From the NCBI RefSeq assembly GCF_002156875.1, contig NZ_NCSY01000001.1:124001-188000 (forward strand): a DNA stretch of 64,000 nucleotides. The letters are read 5' to 3'. The first letter of the stretch is position 1. Every line of letters begins with the position of its first letter. Positions 9,277 through 17,431 of the stretch are shown one piece after another. Below the pieces are notes generated by a model, which saw only the letters and a list, made by a program, of their open reading frames with translations, was not told the origin of the DNA and made no database searches. The DNA comes from Bacillus sp. EAC (GTDB taxonomy: Bacteria; Bacillota; Bacilli; Bacillales; Bacillaceae_G). Both the position numbers and the translations under genes were made by a program.

Positions 9277-10188
9277 CTATCTCTTTTCAAGTTTTACTTC
9301 TAAAAGTAATTCTTCAATTTTTTCTCTATTAGTTAAGTCAGCTGAAAAGGCTGTTGCACTTCCAGTTGCTACACCAGTTTTAAATGAATCTTCATAAGAA
9401 TTTGTTTTTATAAACGTTCCTAAAAATCCAGCAACAAGTGAGTCACCTGCTCCAACTGAATTAATTACTTTGCCTTTAGGTACATTTGCTACATAAACAT
9501 CATTTTCAGTTAATAGGATTGCACCATCGCCTGCTAAAGAAATTCCAACGTTTTTTGCACCCATTTCAATTAATTTTTTTCCATATGGAATAGCTTGCTC
9601 GATTGATGTAATTGATATATCAAACAATTCTCCTAATTCATGATGATTAGGTTTAATGAAAAATGGTTTATGTCTAACAACATCTAATAATGCCTTTCCA
9701 CTTGCATCCACTACAATATTTATACCTTTTTCATTAGCCCATTTTGTAAGTCTTTCGTATAGATTCTGAGGTAGAGAACTTGGAATATTTCCTGCCAAAA
9801 CCAAATAATCATCTTTTTTAATTTGTTTGAGCTTATTTAAGAATTGATCTAATTTTTCATCTGAAATAGTTGGTCCTTGCCCATTTATTTCTGTCTCACT
9901 TTGAGATTTCAATTTAATATTTATACGAGTATCTTCATCAACTTTTACAAAATCAGTAAGGACTTTTTCTTTCACCAATTCATTGACAATGTATTCTCCA
10001 GTAAACCCACCGACAAAACCTAAAGCAATACTTTCGACACCTAATCGCTTTAAAACTCTTGAGACATTGATGCCTTTACCACCTGGGAATTTATTGTCAT
10101 TCTTCATTCTATTTATCTCACCAATTTGAAAGTGATTTACTTCCACGATGTAATCGATTGAAGGGTTTAGAGTTACAGTATAAATCAT
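9277..10188 (-). CDS. fruK: 1-phosphofructokinase
   Basis: PfkB/ribokinase-family kinase converting fructose 1-phosphate to fructose 1,6-bisphosphate with ATP. It has 303 aa. The N-terminus MIYTVTLNPSIDYIVEV and the block FPGGKGINVSRVLKRLG are characteristic, and the catalytic signature NSVGAGDSLVAGFLG, with the base Asp, is near residue 248. Its ATG overlaps the fruR stop codon (TAATG arrangement), with AAAGG upstream, so translation is probably coupled. The C-terminal end abuts the fruA start. Confidence 0.93.
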   Translation of the reverse strand: MIYTVTLNPSIDYIVEVNHFQIGEINRMKNDNKFPGGKGINVSRVLKRLGVESIALGFVGGFTGEYIVNELVKEKVLTDFVKVDEDTRINIKLKSQSETEINGQGPTISDEKLDQFLNKLKQIKKDDYLVLAGNIPSSLPQNLYERLTKWANEKGINIVVDASGKALLDVVRHKPFFIKPNHHELGELFDISITSIEQAIPYGKKLIEMGAKNVGISLAGDGAILLTENDVYVANVPKGKVINSVGAGDSLVAGFLGTFIKTNSYEDSFKTGVATGSATAFSADLTNREKIEELLLEVKLEKR

Positions 10189-10940
10189 TATTTCACTACC
10201 TTTAACAAAGTTGTTTTTTCTTCGAATTGTTTCGCAATATCGTCATCAAGTTCATCAGTTATGATCATGGCATCTTCAATATTACCAAATTTTGCAAATG
10301 AGGTTTCTGTAAACTTAGTATGATCCGCAAGAATATAAACTTTTTCAGAATTTGCTAATGCTGTTTTCTTAATAAAAGCTTCCTCAGGATCAGGCGTAGT
10401 GTAGCCAAATTTTGAATGAATCCCATTAGCACCTAAAAAACATTTATCAAATCGAAAGTTTTGAAGGTTTTCTGATGCCATATTTCCTATTAAGGCTTTT
10501 GTATGCCCTTTCATTTTTCCACCTATAAGATAAGCCGACACTTCATTTTCAAATAAAGCTTCAACATGCATTAAACCATTTGTCACGACTGTAATATTTA
10601 TCCCTTTTAATAAAGGAATCATCTCATAAGTAGTACTTCCTGCATCCAGATAAATACAATCTCCATCATTAATTTGAGAAATTGCTAATGATGCAATGAA
10701 TTTCTTGTTTTGAACGTTCTTGGATGTTTTTTCAATCATACTTAGTTCTGTTGCTTTACCATTAACTAAGGCAGCTCCACCATGAACTCTTTTTAATAGA
10801 TTAAGTGATTCGAGTTCAATTAGATCCCTGCGAATTGTTGATTCAGAAGTATCTGTAACTTCAACAATTTCTCTAAGTTTAACGACGCCTTGTCGCTTTA
10901 CCATTTCAATAATTATTTGCTGTCTTTCAGGTGTTAACAT
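10188..10940 (-). CDS. fruR: DeoR-family transcriptional regulator of the fructose operon
   Basis: 250-aa repressor with an N-terminal DeoR helix-turn-helix (MLTPERQQIIIEMVKRQGVV, then SESTIRRDLIELESLNLLKRVHGGA) and a C-terminal sugar-phosphate sensor domain (DAGSTTYEMIPLL; VTNG; GANGI). By analogy with other FruR proteins of low-GC bacteria it is expected to respond to fructose 1-phosphate; that is inference here. The ATG at 10940 is chosen because AAAGGATG precedes it and it gives the canonical N-terminus. First gene of the operon, likely autoregulated through the repeats at 11001-11026. Confidence 0.9.
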   Translation of the reverse strand: MLTPERQQIIIEMVKRQGVVKLREIVEVTDTSESTIRRDLIELESLNLLKRVHGGAALVNGKATELSMIEKTSKNVQNKKFIASLAISQINDGDCIYLDAGSTTYEMIPLLKGINITVVTNGLMHVEALFENEVSAYLIGGKMKGHTKALIGNMASENLQNFRFDKCFLGANGIHSKFGYTTPDPEEAFIKKTALANSEKVYILADHTKFTETSFAKFGNIEDAMIITDELDDDIAKQFEEKTTLLKVVK

Positions 10941-11291
10941 ATAAATCATCCTTTCGGTACACTTAGTATAATTTAGCGAATAACAAAAATCAATCATTTT
11001 CATTCAAAAACATTCATAACCGTTCATTTTTTTAAAAATTGAATTATCACTATTTTTCAAATAAAATGGATACTGAAGCGGTTTGCACTTTTATGTTATT
11101 TAATCTTCACTAATTTTTGCCTTATCAGCATATTTATGTATGGATTTTCGAAAATTATTGTCTACCGGCTATTAGTATCGTTAAGCTATTTTGAAAAGAG
11201 TCTAAATTTTTAGTAATTCATAGCTCTGTAATCTATTACCTCAATTAAATTAACAGTTTACTATTCTATCAAATGAAATGAGGGTATTTTC
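10941..11291. other. Intergenic region between divergent fruR and DinB-like genes
   Basis: About 350 bases with no open frame. It holds the phased hexamers listed separately. A sequence at about 11074-11087 (TGAAGCGGTTTGCA) faintly resembles a catabolite-repression (cre) site but misses the central CG. I see nothing else. Confidence 0.4.
11001..11026 (-). promoter_or_regulatory. Probable FruR operator: three hexamers phased at 10 bp
   Basis: On the plus strand CATTCA (11001-11006), CATTCA (11011-11016) and CGTTCA (11021-11026); on the transcribed strand TGAACG, TGAATG and TGAATG, exactly one helical turn apart, about 60-85 bases before the fruR start. Repeats in helical phase are a common way for DeoR-type tetramers to bind. 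The assignment to FruR rests on position only. Confidence 0.55.
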
Positions 11292-11777
11292 TTGAAAGAA
11301 AACATTGAAATTCGTAAGAAGTTATTAGAGAGCGTTGAAATGTTAAGTGATGAACAATTAAATCAAAAAGTTAGTGATGACAGTTGGTCAATCATGCAAG
11401 TTTTGGATCATTTATACCTGATGGAATCTAAATTGGTTAAGCTTATGACTCGTACGGTAAAAGAAGCACCCACTGAATTAACGTCAGAAAAACCGATTCA
11501 TTTAATTATCGATCGTTCACGTAAATTCGATGCACCTGCACATTTTATTCCTTCAAATGAGTTTACATCACTTGATGAAATGAAACAAAAACTTATTCAT
11601 TCTAGAAATACTTTAATCGAATTTGTTGAACAAACAAAGGATCTTAATTTAGATGATAAAGGCATGCCCCATCCCGTCTTTGGTCAAATCAATATAAAAC
11701 AATGGGTTCCATTTATTGGTCTTCATGAAAAGCGTCATCTCGAACAAATTAATGAAATAAAAAAAACATTAAAATAA
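11292..11777 (+). CDS. DinB superfamily protein (YfiT-like)
   Basis: 161-aa protein of the DinB four-helix-bundle fold. The three His expected to hold a metal are visible: one in MQVLDHLYLME (about residue 40) and two in GLHEKRHLEQI near the C-terminus. Family members include bacillithiol-dependent transferases and uncharacterised proteins, so the reaction is unknown. The start is TTG at 11292, placed by GAGGG about 9 bases upstream; no ATG fits. Monocistronic with a terminator about 100 bases downstream. Confidence 0.75.
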   Translation: MKENIEIRKKLLESVEMLSDEQLNQKVSDDSWSIMQVLDHLYLMESKLVKLMTRTVKEAPTELTSEKPIHLIIDRSRKFDAPAHFIPSNEFTSLDEMKQKLIHSRNTLIEFVEQTKDLNLDDKGMPHPVFGQINIKQWVPFIGLHEKRHLEQINEIKKTLK

Positions 11778-11875
11778 AAGGTAATTAAAAGGGCTCATAC
11801 AGTCCGTTCTAATCTCACTCATTTATTCAACTGAACATAATAGTTATTATAGTGTGATACGTTTTTATATCAAAA

Positions 11876-11914
11876 AAGGCAACTAATTAACAGTTTAATT
11901 AGTTGCCTTTTTTA
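11876..11914 (+). terminator. Rho-independent terminator
   Basis: GGCAACTAATTA / TAATTAGTTGCC with T6 after it, about 100 bases behind the DinB-like gene. An A-run before the stem makes it usable from both sides. Confidence 0.8.
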
Positions 11915-12088
11915 TATTTTTTTAATTGTCTCTAGTTGAAAAGAACTCTTTAAAGTCAATGAAAACATCTTTTTGTTCTTATAATTAAATTCTTGTTTAC
12001 ATGCATGAGAACACGATCCTTTTCTGAAGAACTGCCAAGACTCTCTCTTTTTTTCTTAGTGTGTATGACTCTTACTAAATCATTTAAA

Positions 12089-12874
12089 TTATTGTATTGA
12101 GTTTATTTCATCTTTATATAGACTTAATATTTGATCCTTATGATAGTCTAACTGATTGGTTACTTGAGAAATTGAATAACCTATAAATAATGGTGATACA
12201 ACAAAACGAGGGATCACTTTGCAAATTATTTTTCCCGACCATTTATAGAAAAACAAATTATAACTATTTAAACCTTTGTAAAAGTTATTCAATAGATAAT
12301 GAGTCACAATTTGTAAATATGTAGCCATGACAGAAATATAATCTTCGTGATCAATTAGAATATTGAATTCCCTAAAACCCATTAATGGATGTGTAGAAAT
12401 GTTTAATTCTGCTCCCTTAAAAGAAGTTATTCGTATTCCCTCAAAGTAAACATTACTTATTTTCTTTTTATAATCAACGTTTTTTAATCCTACTATTTGC
12501 ATATGGGGATGGTTAAGTGTACCTCCAGATAATGGTCCATGATTTTTATAAAGAATAACAGATTCAAACTCATTCGATTCTTCCATTTCCTTCCATTTAT
12601 CGAGTGTAAATTGAAGAAGTTTATTCATATGAGTTTGAGAATAAGTTGAAATTTCACCATCACAATCGTCACTTTCAATTATAACGGTTTGTAAAGTGTC
12701 TTCCAAAGTAGGATATTTATTCTTTAAATAGATAATTGCACCTTTTTGATCAAGTATATCAGTTAAGCTTTCACGATCGCAGAAAGGACATTTTACTTCT
12801 TTATTATTAATATTTTGTGGTTTTTGAATACCAACGTCCATTTTAAATTGGAGTAATTCATTTTCAATACCCAT
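12089..12874 (-). CDS. HIT-superfamily protein, GalT-like (DUF4931 type)
   Basis: 261-aa protein related to galactose-1-phosphate uridylyltransferase and HIT nucleotide transferases/hydrolases. The catalytic histidine triad HPHMQIV is seen (GGTLNHPHMQIVG, about residue 120). A CPFCDRE motif at about residues 28-34 resembles the zinc-binding Cys pair of GalT. It is shorter than GalT, and no galactose genes adjoin it, although galE lies 6 kb away. The substrate is unknown. ATG with AAGGGGAAA upstream. Confidence 0.7.
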   Translation of the reverse strand: MGIENELLQFKMDVGIQKPQNINNKEVKCPFCDRESLTDILDQKGAIIYLKNKYPTLEDTLQTVIIESDDCDGEISTYSQTHMNKLLQFTLDKWKEMEESNEFESVILYKNHGPLSGGTLNHPHMQIVGLKNVDYKKKISNVYFEGIRITSFKGAELNISTHPLMGFREFNILIDHEDYISVMATYLQIVTHYLLNNFYKGLNSYNLFFYKWSGKIICKVIPRFVVSPLFIGYSISQVTNQLDYHKDQILSLYKDEINSIQ

Positions 12875-13145
12875 GTCAATTTCCCCTTATTTTGAACTTA
12901 TATTGTTGTATTCTCAATTGTGATGTTATTTCACAAATTGAAAAAAACTTGTTTGACTACGATGATAAATCAAAAACTTTTACAATTTAATAATATAAAA
13001 CAGAATCGATTTTTAGCAACTATTAATGCTTTCTTTCTAACGTTCTATATTATGAAAAATCACAATGATGATTGTAATGTAGTATCGAAAAAATAAGTTA
13101 ATTTAATTTCCGCATTATTTCATAAGAAAAATCAAATACTAACAT

Positions 13146-13167
13146 CAGATATTCTTTTGAATATCTG
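13146..13167. promoter_or_regulatory. Perfect inverted repeat in the promoter region of a small gene
   Basis: CAGATATTC (13146-13154), TTTT, GAATATCTG (13159-13167), 35 bases before the start of the 50-codon gene at 13202. No T-run follows, so an operator or a 5'-UTR hairpin is more likely than a terminator. The rest of the gene-free stretch 12875-13201 shows nothing I recognise. Confidence 0.4.
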
Positions 13168-13201
13168 AAATATCCTATACTATCTAAGAGGTGAATCAAA
13201 T

Positions 13202-13354
13202 ATGAACTCTAAAAATCATTTAGATCCACATTCTCAGAAATTTGTTACTAATTGGACAAGGGCTAAGCGTTCAAGTTCTCAAGTGAATGGTAATACAATG
13301 ATGTCTCAACCAAATCTCATATTGAAGACTAACACAAAAGCCCATAGTCTGTAA
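13202..13354 (+). CDS. Small YpzG-like protein
   Basis: 50-codon gene with a clear GAGGTG site 8 bases before the ATG and a terminator behind it (13383-13410). The product is polar, with the segments LDPHSQKFV, RAKRSSSQVNG and LILKTNTKAHSL. It resembles, from memory, the YpzG family of about 50-aa proteins found in spore-formers. No function is known to me. Nothing in it suggests a signal peptide or membrane segment. Confidence 0.6.
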   Translation: MNSKNHLDPHSQKFVTNWTRAKRSSSQVNGNTMMSQPNLILKTNTKAHSL

Positions 13355-13382
13355 TGTTAGGATATTTTTAAAAAATGAAGAG

Positions 13383-13410
13383 AGAAGACTTAGAGTCTTC
13401 TTTCTTCTTT
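13383..13410 (+). terminator. Rho-independent terminator
   Basis: AGAAGACT (13383-13390), TAG, AGTCTTCT (13394-13401), then a T-rich tail, behind the small gene at 13202. Confidence 0.65.
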
Positions 13411-13449
13411 TATTTAACGACTATATTTTATTACAGTTAATATAAAAAT

Positions 13450-13480
13450 AAAAAACCATGAATAAAACATTCATGGTTTA
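13450..13480 (-). terminator. Rho-independent terminator
   Basis: AAACCATGA / TCATGGTTT stem with A5 upstream (T-run in the minus transcript), just behind the small gene at 13489-13620. Confidence 0.7.
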
Positions 13481-13488
13481 CAGGAAGA

Positions 13489-13620
13489 TTATTTATTTGT
13501 TCCATGTTGCTTAGTAGGCAACTTTTCATTCGGTGTACCATTACCTTGATGCTCTCTATTCTTTTGATCTTTTCTCTGTTTTTCATGTAAATTTTCAACA
13601 AATTCATGTGTGTTTTCCAA
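13489..13620 (-). CDS. Small protein, DUF4023-like
   Basis: 43-aa product of a TTG-started frame with GGAGG 7 bases upstream. It is very hydrophilic (ENTHEFVENLHEKQRKDQ, then NREHQGNGTPNEKLPTKQHG). The pattern resembles the DUF4023 family of tiny Bacillus proteins. It has its own terminator. Function unknown. Confidence 0.6.
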   Translation of the reverse strand: MENTHEFVENLHEKQRKDQKNREHQGNGTPNEKLPTKQHGTNK

Positions 13621-13689
13621 TTTTAGTCCTCCTTCAAATACAATCTAAGGATTACTTTTTCCAAACTATTTGTAAAAAATTCATCTAAA

Positions 13690-14013
13690 TCATGTAATAA
13701 GTTTTATTAAATTAAGTACTGATAAGATAATGATTATGCTTTGGGCAATCCCAAAAAGGAACCCTGTTATAATTCGTAAGAAATTATTGCTTTTTCGCCA
13801 TTTCCATTTTTGTGTAAATCCATCAATTAATAGCGGTAATGCTAACAATGGAATTTGCCACCACGAAAGAATAAACGAATACTTAAATAATAATGGCAGA
13901 AAGAGATATCCTATTAGTATCGCCATACATCTTGCACAAAGTGGAAATACAAATGAACCTACTTTAATTGATCGATCTAATTTCCTATGACATGGAATCC
14001 ATTGAAATAACAT
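13690..14013 (-). CDS. DUF2085 membrane protein
   Basis: 107 aa with the DUF2085 marks: IPCHRKLDRS near the N-terminus and FPLCARCMAILIGY, followed by two to three hydrophobic helices. The conserved CHR and CARC suggest a redox or metal site, but the family is uncharacterised. GAGGTG precedes the ATG. It starts 14 bases after the stop of the Cys-rich gene upstream, so the two are probably cotranscribed. Confidence 0.75.
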   Translation of the reverse strand: MLFQWIPCHRKLDRSIKVGSFVFPLCARCMAILIGYLFLPLLFKYSFILSWWQIPLLALPLLIDGFTQKWKWRKSNNFLRIITGFLFGIAQSIIIILSVLNLIKLIT

Positions 14014-14027
14014 TTAATTCACCTCTT

Positions 14028-14309
14028 TTAACTTGGACAATCGGGAGAGCAATCACAATCCGGAGTGCAATCAAATGGATGATGGTGACAATCTGGCAAG
14101 TCACAATCTGGTATATATGAGCCGTTACAATCATTACAATCAAATATCTTTTTTCTATTTCTTTTTTTTTCATAATAGTAAATAGTCATACCTAATAAGA
14201 AAATGCTTAAAAGTATAAATATGATTCCGATTAAAATATGGCCTTTAGTAGTCAAAATTATCCCAGATGTTAAAAGTATTAAAATTAAGGTTAATAAGAA
14301 AAAAAACAA
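14028..14309 (-). CDS. Small membrane protein with Cys/Asp-rich tail
   Basis: 93 aa: two adjacent hydrophobic helices (residues 1 to about 48), a basic stretch YYEKKRNRKK, then a tail with nine Cys in about 38 residues arranged as DC/DCN/PDCD repeats plus a His cluster (DCHHHPFDC). The tail looks like a metal-binding or disulfide-rich segment. The start is TTG with AGGGGG just upstream. No family recognised. Likely in operon with the DUF2085 gene. Confidence 0.6.
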   Translation of the reverse strand: MFFFLLTLILILLTSGIILTTKGHILIGIIFILLSIFLLGMTIYYYEKKRNRKKIFDCNDCNGSYIPDCDLPDCHHHPFDCTPDCDCSPDCPS

Positions 14310-14359
14310 ATTTCCCCCTACTCTCTATCATTACTACAAGTTCGCATATAGTAAATTAA

Positions 14360-14639
14360 GGCTATTTTCGTAAATTTTGATCAAATAAGCATGGGGAATT
14401 GTAGATTTCCACTCCAAGATGCTCGCTTTTTATTGAGGAGTGTAATGAGATTCCTTGGTCCAAAAGATGTGAGTCATTCATACCTTAAGACAGGAAGTCA
14501 TGGTATTAGCATGTCTACCTTTTTGACTACTACGGAGTCTCATCTATTCCGATATCCGTACAGGAGTCTCGCTTATCCGTTCATCATTTACAGTTTGTAC
14601 TAAGAACCCTTTTAAAAACAACAATCTTTTAGAAAAGCC
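14360..14639 (-). repeat. MITE-like dispersed element, full copy A
   Basis: 280 bp bounded by GGCT...AGCC. The ends (GGCTATTTTCGTAAA; the other end reads GGCTTTTCTAAAAG on the opposite strand) match the terminal repeats of copies at 28.2 and 46.2 kb. Flanks TAAATTAA and TTAATTAA differ at one of eight bases, consistent with an old target duplication. The interior carries the long version with the GTCAAAAAGGTAG segment. Frames inside it are not genes. Confidence 0.75.
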
Positions 14640-14645
14640 TTAATT

Positions 14646-14671
14646 AAAAAGACTAACTATTCAAGTTAGCC
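14646..14671 (-). terminator. Rho-independent terminator
   Basis: GACTAAC (14651-14657) / GTTAGCC (14665-14671) with one G-U pair and A5 on the plus strand, downstream of the minus gene ending at 14703. Confidence 0.6.
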
Positions 14672-14702
14672 TTCATAACTTTCAATGTTTATAGAGAAAG
14701 AA

Positions 14703-14999
14703 TCATCTTGAACGCTGAATAGCTGCCCCAATTAAAATAAAGATAGCAGAAAGAATGTGTAAAAACATCCCTACTATTGGAATCCATGCTAAACATGAAG
14801 TGATAATTCCAAAAATATTCCCATTAGCAGAAACACCTGCTTTTTTAGCCATAACTAATGTAATAATGTGAAGGATTAATGCAATAAATAATGGGACATA
14901 CCCAAATCCTATTACAATTGATCCACCTAAAATTGGAATACCTAAAAATGCTTCATACCCTCCAGAAATCCATTTTAATGTTCTTACGTTTGATTTCAT
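14703..14999 (-). CDS. Small integral membrane protein
   Basis: 98 aa with three hydrophobic segments (about residues 12-35, 36-50 and 62-93) and a short charged tail QRSR. Glycine-rich first segment GGYEAFLGIPILGGSIVIGFG. GGAG precedes the ATG. I do not recognise a characterised family. It stands alone with a terminator. Confidence 0.6.
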   Translation of the reverse strand: MKSNVRTLKWISGGYEAFLGIPILGGSIVIGFGYVPLFIALILHIITLVMAKKAGVSANGNIFGIITSCLAWIPIVGMFLHILSAIFILIGAAIQRSR

Positions 15000-15156
15000 A
15001 ATATCTCCTTTTTTATCTTTAATATTGATTCACATTTGAATTGTATCTTTAATAGTTAGTGTTAAAATTATTTTCTTCTTTTAAGTAATACAAATGAACT
15101 TTGAAAAAACAACATGATACATAATCCTCCGTATTACACTTTCTATGTATCTGCAA

Positions 15157-15182
15157 TAAAAAGAGACAGAAAAACCTGCCTC
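15157..15182 (-). terminator. Terminator of spo0M
   Basis: GAGACAG (15163-15169) / CTGCCTC (15176-15182) with one G-U pair and A5 on the plus side, just behind the spo0M stop. Confidence 0.65.
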
Positions 15183-15195
15183 ATTGTAAGAATAA

Positions 15196-15951
15196 TTAAT
15201 TATATTGCTGTAAAAACTGTCTTAATGTTTTAGCAATTGAGTGAGTATCTTTAAGTTGTTCATTACTAAAAGAAAGTGCAGTTTTCTTTTCATCTAATCC
15301 AAGGGATTCTTGTAAAAATCCTGTTAAGCCACGATGTAAACCTGCTTTATCAACCGCTACTCTCATAAATAGGCCATCTTTATTCGGCTCAATCATACAT
15401 TCTATTTCATCAAATCGCCATTCTCTTTTCGAATTTGGGACAAACTCCCATTCTTGATAGAAACGTCCATTTTGCGCTTCAACTTCAACCTGACGTAAAC
15501 GGAATCCAAGTAGGTTAAACGCTTCTACAAAATTTGATAATTCTTCATGTGCATGTATTTTCAAATAGTCGACATCAGTCGGGTCAACACTTAAATCCAT
15601 ATCTAAATCTGTTTCAATCCAAACCTTTCCATGTCCAATTGTAATCGGTGCATAATATGGCAAAATAAAAGAAAACGGAATTGATTGATGTTCATTCGCT
15701 TGGACAGTCATTTTTCCAGTAACACGTTCCTCATGTAATTGAATTTTGACAGAGACTTCCCCATCTCCACTTTTCTTTTTTGCATAAGCCTTTAACTTTA
15801 GAGCGATATAATTAATATCTTGCGCAACTGACCCGCCTTCAATTTCAATGACACCTTCTATTTTATTACCTGGATATAAATCTCTTGTATGTATAATTGT
15901 ATTTACTGTTGCTGCACCAATACCTAATCTTGCTAATACCTTTTTAAACAT
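15196..15951 (-). CDS. spo0M: Sporulation control protein Spo0M
   Basis: 251-aa arrestin-like protein. The N-terminus MFKKVLARLGIGAATVNTII and the arrestin-fold block YPGNKIEGVIEIEGG are typical of Spo0M, as are QEWEFVP and FMRVAVDKAG in the second half. In Bacillus subtilis Spo0M influences the timing of sporulation and cytoskeletal processes; the mechanism is open. The ATG at 15951 is chosen because GGAGGGATACC precedes it; the frame is open 21 codons further up without a ribosome site. Monocistronic. Confidence 0.9.
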   Translation of the reverse strand: MFKKVLARLGIGAATVNTIIHTRDLYPGNKIEGVIEIEGGSVAQDINYIALKLKAYAKKKSGDGEVSVKIQLHEERVTGKMTVQANEHQSIPFSFILPYYAPITIGHGKVWIETDLDMDLSVDPTDVDYLKIHAHEELSNFVEAFNLLGFRLRQVEVEAQNGRFYQEWEFVPNSKREWRFDEIECMIEPNKDGLFMRVAVDKAGLHRGLTGFLQESLGLDEKKTALSFSNEQLKDTHSIAKTLRQFLQQYN

Positions 15952-16165
15952 GGTATCCCTCCATTTGTGAATAGATTCAGTAATAGTATATAGTAGATTA
16001 GTAGTTTTTAACATTCTTTAATTTTAAAATTTCGAATTTTCTACCCCACCTTCCTCCTTTTGAAAAGCTAATTATATTAAATATCAAAAATAAATATTTG
16101 TTAGACAAGTTCTCTAATTTAACAGCATATTTTAATATAAATAAGTAATTTAGGGGGCGTATTCC

Positions 16166-16618
16166 ATGCATTTTGTTTTCATTAAAAAAAAATGGATATT
16201 ATTTAGTTTCGTTTTAGTCATTATTGGTTTTGGAGCTTGGTATTATTTATTTCCTAAGGCTATTCTAACAGCGGGTAATCCAAAGATTAAGCCAACTGAA
16301 ACGCTGGAAATACATATGGTTACGGGAGAATTTTCATCTAAATTAGCAGATGGAACTGAGATTGAAGCTTATCGATGGGATCCAGGAACTATAAATATCG
16401 AACAGGATCAAAAGGTTATCTTAAAGTTACATGGTATTAATGGAATGGAGCATCATTTTCATATTAAAGGTACGAATATTTCTGGTATTGTAAAAAAAGG
16501 TGAAACGACCGAAGTACCATTACAATTTAAAAAAGAAGGTATCTATCAGTTAATCTGTGATACTCACTCCACGAATGATGATGAAGCACCGATGATTGCG
16601 TATATTGTTGTAGATTAA
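16166..16618 (+). CDS. Membrane-anchored cupredoxin-domain protein
   Basis: 150 aa: N-terminal anchor (residues 9-29) followed by an extracellular cupredoxin domain. Probable copper ligands are in MEHHFHI (His96/97/99), C131-D-T-H134 and Met143, the His-Cys-His-Met pattern of a type 1 or blue-copper-like site; only one Cys argues against a CuA centre. GGGGG precedes the ATG. It converges with a YtkA-like lipoprotein gene and is near a Met-rich membrane protein, so copper handling is a reasonable guess for the group. Confidence 0.75.
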   Translation: MHFVFIKKKWILFSFVLVIIGFGAWYYLFPKAILTAGNPKIKPTETLEIHMVTGEFSSKLADGTEIEAYRWDPGTINIEQDQKVILKLHGINGMEHHFHIKGTNISGIVKKGETTEVPLQFKKEGIYQLICDTHSTNDDEAPMIAYIVVD

Positions 16619-16665
16619 CATTTGTCCGGATTATAATGTGTAGACAAAATCCAAAAAAAATAAGA

Positions 16666-16778
16666 TTCAGACTGATTGAAAACGCTTGATTTTCGAGGAG
16701 CAAAGCCTGATGAGGAGCAAAGTTTTCTAAGTCGGTAATAAGCACTGTAAGAAAGCGAGCGTTTGACCACAGTCTGAA
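16666..16778. repeat. Small palindromic element with 9-bp terminal inverted repeats
   Basis: 113 bp bounded by TTCAGACTG (16666-16674) and CAGTCTGAA (16770-16778), a perfect match. It holds a direct repeat GAGGAGCAAAG (twice, around 16696 and 16711). No frame of interest. It looks like a miniature element dropped between two convergent genes and is unrelated in sequence to the 280-bp family. Confidence 0.5.
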
Positions 16779-16808
16779 AGATAGTAAAATTATTTACTAT
16801 CTTTTTTT
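16779..16808 (+). terminator. Rho-independent terminator
   Basis: AGATAGTAAA (16779-16788) / TTTACTATCT (16793-16802) followed by T-run; serves the cupredoxin gene. Confidence 0.8.
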
Positions 16809-16816
16809 GTGGTGTA

Positions 16817-17212
16817 TTAATTGTTCGAATTTCCTCTTAAATTTACTTTTCTTTCATTTTTATCATTCTTTAATACAACTTGTTTACTCCATGTACCGTC
16901 CATGGGAAGTTCCAATTGGACTTCATAAAGCCCACTTTCTTTTCTCTTCATTACGCCTTCAGAATGGTGATTCATACTTTTCATTTGTAAGTTTAATTTT
17001 ACTGAATCAACATCAACTTTTTCTCCATTCCTGTTAACTAACTTCACTTGGTATGTATGTTTATCTTTATTTTTAGTTGATTTAAGATCCGTTAATGAAA
17101 CATTTATTTTGTCCAAAAAAGGGCTCGATTTAACTTCCTCTTTCTTACTACATCCCGTAATAATTAATACAAAACAAGTAATCATCAAACTAAAAACTTG
17201 AAGGTTTTTCAT
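16817..17212 (-). CDS. YtkA/FixH-like lipoprotein
   Basis: 131 aa. Lipoprotein signal with lipobox I18-T-G-C21 then SKKEE. The rest is one beta-sandwich domain like YtkA/FixH, with the landmark KLNLQMKSMNHHSEGVMKRKESGLYEVQLELPMDGTW. The Met/His cluster (MKSMNHH) could bind copper. AAAGGGG precedes the ATG. It converges with the cupredoxin gene. Confidence 0.75.
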   Translation of the reverse strand: MKNLQVFSLMITCFVLIITGCSKKEEVKSSPFLDKINVSLTDLKSTKNKDKHTYQVKLVNRNGEKVDVDSVKLNLQMKSMNHHSEGVMKRKESGLYEVQLELPMDGTWSKQVVLKNDKNERKVNLRGNSNN

Positions 17213-17431
17213 ATACTATTCCCCTTTCTAGTTCGAGCAATATTAAATTTGATATTCAAATTAATACTTCTCTACAATGATAAAATATAATTGTGATAAA
17301 AATGTGAAGCATAAAAATTAAAAAAATGAAATTAACAAGTATGTATATTATTAAGATTGATCCTCATATAATGAACGGCGAATATAAATCCTTTACATCT
17401 GAGAAATACTTCTAAGAAAGGAGTCAAATAA

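Noticed and set aside
11074-11087. Possible catabolite-repression (cre) site TGAAGCGGTTTGCA
   Set aside because: Three mismatches to the consensus, including the central CG pair; too weak to list as a site.
13985-14173. 62-codon minus-strand frame
   Set aside because: Overlaps the Cys-rich membrane protein gene in another frame and has no ribosome site; the Cys-rich frame has AGGGGG before its TTG.
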